Shown here: in pieces, positions 59,615-64,000 of the stretch
Position numbering within the stretch: position 1 is the first letter of the stretch
Layout of the letters: each line of letters starts with the position of its first letter
Source of the DNA: Pholiota molesta
Lineage: Eukaryota; Basidiomycota; Agaricomycetes; Agaricales; Strophariaceae
Assembly: GCA_014925825.1 (NCBI GenBank)
Contig: JACGCK010000003.1
Coordinates: 1,240,001-1,304,000 of the forward strand
Length of the DNA stretch: 64,000 nt
Reading direction: 5' to 3'
The notes under the pieces: model-generated
What the model was told of the DNA's origin: nothing
Seen by the model: only the letters and a program-made list of their open reading frames with translations
Database searches by the model: none
Translations under genes and position numbers: made by a program

Positions 59615-60110
59615 GTAGGCGTTTCGATGTGAAGGAATGGATAGATCGATATGGCCCCTTTTCTCTCTCGTTTGTGCTGACAATTCAGCTACAAATTTAT
59701 GCTTTTTCTATCTCGTTGGATTATGAACTGCTGTTTTGGACAATTTCAATCTCTTATTTCCTTGTACCTAGTGCTAGCGCCCAATCTCAAGAGAAATCGG
59801 TGGATACCCGCTTGTGTCCTTGCTCGGAGTGGCGTCGAAGCGGTATGTTTCAGACTGCTAAAATGCTTCTTGATGAGTGGGCTTTCCACGATTCAAATCT
59901 CGCCGTTTTTACAATTCCTGCCCCTTAACCTCATTCCGTTTACCAAGCAATTTTTGGCAGTTGCTCAATGTTCAATCACGATGATAGATTGCTGACAATT
60001 CAGCCACAACACATTTGCAAAATCATCGGAATCCCTATACAATTACAAGATAATGGAACAACCCATCGAATCATACATACACGCATTCACCAAAGTCCAT
60101 CTTTAACAAA
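59615..60110. other. Convergent 3' flank of glycogen synthase and the ZZ-finger gene
   Basis: No gene supported; AT-rich 3' untranslated sequence of two convergent genes. Confidence 0.5.
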
Positions 60111-63100
60111 TTAAATCATCGAATCTTTAGGGGTTTCATTCGCCGGTGCCGGACCCGCGATAAAATTCTGCATGAGGGCCAGCACCGCCCCAAATTGCCG
60201 ATCCATCTTCGCTTCGAGCGCATCAAGCTTGTTCCCCAGCGCACTGGGCTGGCTGTCCTGCGCGATGCCACTGAGCTTCTGGTTGATGTTCCCCACATTC
60301 GCCTCGAGCGCATTCAGCCTATCGCGGAGGCTCAGCTGTGCCATATCACTGCCTCCGAACTCGGTTTTTTCGCCACTATTTTCGTTTGCGGCGATAGATG
60401 GTTCCCCAGAGCCAAGGGTTGATTTGACCTGCAGGGCGTCTGCATTCCCTTCCTCTTCATTGAAATCCGCCCTGGGAACGGCAGGTCCTCCCACTTGCAG
60501 CTCAATGTCGTCGGGACCCATCATGGGCACAGGCACCTCTGCAACCTCATCCCATTCCACACCCATCATCTTCGCCATGTTCTTCACCACGTGCTTGACC
60601 TCCTGGAACTGCTGCTGCAACTTTTCTTCCAGTGCAAAGATGCTCGTGCTGGTATCGTCAAGCTGGTTGACCTTTCCATCGAGCGTGGAGATGCTCTTGT
60701 TGATGTCGTCGAGCTGGCGCTCCACATTCGTCCCCTTGCTGGACTTGACCTCAACGCTGTCGTGGATGAGGAGTAGGTGGTGTTCCAGGACCGAGTGATC
60801 GTCCTCGTTGATACGCGCATTTTTGCGATCGCAGCTCATGCAGATGAAGACGAGGAATGCTATAGGCGCTATTGAGGACCTAAGGTCGGTGATGCGGAAG
60901 ACTGTGACTCACGGCATTCGAAGCAAACCAAGCAGGGCAAGGCTACCTTCTTACTACAGCATGAACAAGTTGGTGGCTCCTCCAAAGTGACGTGCTCGGG
61001 CAGGTTCTCCGGCGCTGCCTTCCGCGACCTTTTTCCCTCCATGATCTTCTGCATGGTCCCTATCTTCTCCGAGTTCTTCGTCTTTTCCAGATCTCTGAAC
61101 CTTGTCTTGCATTGCTCGGAGGTCAGCCGCGCCGCAGGGATCAGACTGTTCACTTCGTACGAATGGACCCGTTTCCGGGAACGCAGCAGGGTATGCGAAG
61201 GCAGATGCACAAAGTTATGTGAGACGCCGCGGAGGACACCCTCGGGCTTGTCAAAGCACTTCTGGCATAGGTCTATGCTCGAGCTCAAGTCATCCTTCAT
61301 ACACACGATGCACTGGTATCGACAGAACGCGATGAAACTGCGGCACAGGTCGCAGATCAGCGGGCCCCTGTCGCAAAGCATGTCCGTGAGTTCACAAACC
61401 GCAATTACAGGAGCGAGGAAAACTGAGCTCTCACACACTATGCGTCTGCCGTCGCGCCAGAAAATGTGCCGTCTTGTCCCACATGCGTAACGCATCTGGC
61501 TGTACCGTCGATGTCAGCTCGAGGATCGCTTCCCAGTCCTGCTCCGTGAGAGGGTCGAACATAAAATACCACTCCGGCATGATTTTTCTGTCTGTCAAAT
61601 CGTACTTGATGGAGTAATGCAGCCAGCGCCGACGTTCCACGAGTGCTTCCCCGACTGCTTTCTTCGACCACATCCGTAGGCGCGTCTCATGCAGGACAGC
61701 CTCGGTCGCAAATACCCAGCGTCTGCGCCAGATGGGCCAGGCACCCCAACACGGGGCGGGCCCAGGTCCATCAAGAAAATGCCTAAAGCGGAAGAGGTGG
61801 GGCGGGGTCCGCGTCAGGTAGAAGGTCGGGCCCGTTGGGGATTTCGAATTGTCTGAATCTGTTGACGGCTCTGGTGTATCATCGCTCCTCAGCTCTTCAA
61901 CTGTTTCGGTGTCGCCAGGTGACTGTTCGACTTCGATACTGGTCTGGGGTGGAGTGCCGCTGTTGGGATTTTCGCCATTTACGTTTAAACTGACTGGGGA
62001 ATTGGGTGTCGGTGATCGTGGGTGGCCATTCTGTGTTTCCTCCATAGGTGTTTCGACCACTGCGGTGCCTTCTTTGTCGATGATTTCTTGATCGGATATC
62101 CATTTCTCTGCTGGAGGCTCAGGAGGCTCATTTTCTCCACTCTTTTCGCTCTCAACTGTCGCCTCCCTTTCTTTTCCTTCGTTTGTCTCTTTTTTCTCGT
62201 CGTTGGAAACTTCGGATACCTCTGCGCTGGGCTCTGAAGTAGACGTCAGAGTTACGAGCTGCTCATCTGCAACTGGTGGCATTAGGTCGTCGTCCTTCCC
62301 TTCAATGAACCCGCCCTTGATGGTATCCCTAACCGGATCATATAACCCCTCACAAATAAATGTCTCAGACTCCTCCGATTCCGTAGGAATGACGGCAAAC
62401 TTGACTCTGGTCTTGTCAGACTTTGTGTCAGGACTGATTGTGCCGATGAAATCGATGGACCCAAAGTATGCCACTCCCTTCCCCACTAACTTGTTGTTGA
62501 CGATGGGATGAATGACACATCGATACGGGTTCATGCGTTGGTACACGCCCACGCTGAACCAGCCAAACCATTCCCCTTCAATTGGATGTGCAGCGTGCTC
62601 GGGGGAGGAGTGGAAGATGGGAGGAGATTTAAATCGTCAAGCTTCAAAACTTCTCCGGCAGGTTTGGACAGAATCGACATGTTCGGGACCTGCTTTCCAG
62701 TTACTGAAGTGTCCTTTTGGTCGACGTATTCGTCGGTCTGTGTTAGCAGGGTGTTCAGCCATGTATCGAGCTCATTTTTCTTATAGGCGGCATAAAACTA
62801 GCGGAACATCAATGGGACAAATATCCATGTAATGCAGACAATACTTACCATTCCGTAGGAGAAACTATGAAACTGAGCATCAACGTCTTTATGCAATTGG
62901 CGGAACTTGGCTGGATTCCATTAAGCCATATGAGTTCAGAATTTCATCCAAAATGAGAGGGATAGACGAACCTTCGAGATTCTTCTTACGTTCATCAAAC
63001 ACCCAGAACACCGACGAGAGTGAGTTAACATGGGACTCAAACTCCCTGGGATCCAATACAACGGTCTTCGCGATATTGACGATTTCCAGGTATCTTTGTA

Positions 63101-64000
63101 GGAGTAAATAAAGAAGCGGGAAAATACACTAGAGGGCCACAAATTAATCTTTGAAGTTCATACCTTCAGGTTGATTCTTATCAGATAATCTAACTCACCG
63201 TCTCGACCCTCGTGGATCCTGAGATAGTCATAATATCGAAAGACGACTCAATTACAAATCCCATCTCTTTGAGATTCGTATTCAAGTGCTCCAATTGCCA
63301 GGAGGCCACCTCGTTTGCCACTGCCAGTAATTTGGGATCACTGTAGGTATTAGGAAGTGGCTTAAGTGACCGGCAAAGTGCTTCCACACGTCTCATCACT
63401 TCTTCGTCTAGGAAGTCATCCACGTATGTGCGGTTCGCAACATGTATCGAAGGAAGCACCTTGTGCATCTGGAGCAATATCGAATAGATGTCTTTCTGAT
63501 ATCTAACAAGGTTGATATGCCATCCTTGCATTATGATCAAAATCAGCTTTGTTGAATATATGAACGGTTTAAAAAAGAAATACCAGCAGCCCAATAAGCA
63601 ATCCAGCTCAGCAGCCTGTTATGTTTTCGTGAGTACATATACTCTCGTTTGATGACGCGAATGAACTCATCGCATAGAACAGCGACTTACTTCATGTCTT
63701 TCGGACGATCGCGAGAAAGACCGAAACTATTTGCCTCCTTGACGCTTATAAACCCGGAGCCGTCTTCGTCAATGGCCTCGACAATTGGTTGGACATACGC
63801 AACGTCAATATACTCCAAGACCCACTTGGAATCGTCCGTATTGGACTCGGATGTGGTAGGTTGGAGCAAATTGGTTTCGCCTACATCTTGGGGCAATGGG
63901 ACTAAGCCTAGTGTTGGTGTTCCAACTGCAGAATTTCCGGAGCGAATATAGTCACGAAAGGTCAATACGAAGACCTTCGCTTTCACACTGCTTGGCCCCA
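60111..64000 (-). CDS. EF-hand and ZZ-type zinc finger protein, 5' end beyond window
   Basis: The start lies off the right edge. Exons read down from 64000-63688. The first contains an EF-hand loop DEDGSGFISVKE (about 63745). Then come LLSWIAYWAAG, GWHINLVRYQKDIYSILLQ, IFPLLYLLLQRYLEIV, KFRQLHKDVDAQFHSFSYGM and EHAAHPIEGEWFGWFSVG. From 62552 to 61435 come CVIHPIVNNKLVGKGVAYFG, a long acidic stretch and FYLTRTPPHLFRFR with RLRMWSKKAVG. Exon 61367-60913 carries the ZZ-type finger (CDLCRSFIAFCRYQCIVCMK, DLCQKCFDKPEGVL). Exon 60868-60111 is coiled coil (LDALEAKMDRQFGAVLALM). The frame slips near 62603 next to CCCCC; one extra C restores it. The family is widespread in agaricomycetes and uncharacterised; calcium and zinc binding are inferred from the motifs. 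Confidence 0.82.

Overview
The window reads as a nuclear contig from a filamentous basidiomycete, most likely an agaricomycete. The support is: many 45-70 bp GT-AG introns with CTRAY-like branch sites; a split tRNA-Leu; protein families typical of mushrooms (DUF6533-like membrane protein, DUF6589-like transposon protein, HNH_2-type nuclease-domain protein, EF-hand/ZZ-finger protein); and a heavy, varied transposon load. Bacterial features such as operons and ribosome binding sites do not apply.

Layout. 1-3289 (minus): most of MIP1, the mitochondrial DNA polymerase gamma, cut by the window edge. 3618-12871: a 9.25-kb element with ~0.8-kb terminal inverted repeats and a GC-rich mosaic core without a recognisable transposase. 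12872-31225: a transposon graveyard containing a Helitron remnant, two small TIR elements with target duplications, a DUF6589-like pseudogene, a copia tail, and a 6.6-kb non-autonomous LTR element enclosing a ~3.5-kb palindrome. 31226-39612: a compact housekeeping block on the minus strand (TypA/BipA GTPase, farnesyl diphosphate synthase, Nbs1) plus a plus-strand tRNA-Leu. 39903-45237: a DIRS/PAT-type tyrosine-recombinase retrotransposon with split direct repeats, sitting directly upstream of Nbs1. 45605-54284: an inverted pair of HNH-protein genes flanking a DUF6533-like gene and MID1. 54390-64000: glycogen synthase between two paralogous ZZ-finger genes, one truncated and one running off the right edge.

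The housekeeping genes serve mitochondrial DNA replication (MIP1), organellar translation (TypA), isoprenoid/sterol precursor synthesis (FPS), double-strand break repair (Nbs1), calcium entry (MID1) and glycogen storage (GSY). They are not a functional cluster.

The strongest observations are three. One copy of the DIRS A repeat carries a perfect 61-bp spliceosomal-looking intron that is precisely absent from the other copy. MIP1 carries a second copy of a ~160-residue module. The sequence also has several single-base losses in homopolymer runs that break otherwise conserved genes, which look like sequencing errors. All calls were made by reading the sequence; no database search was run.
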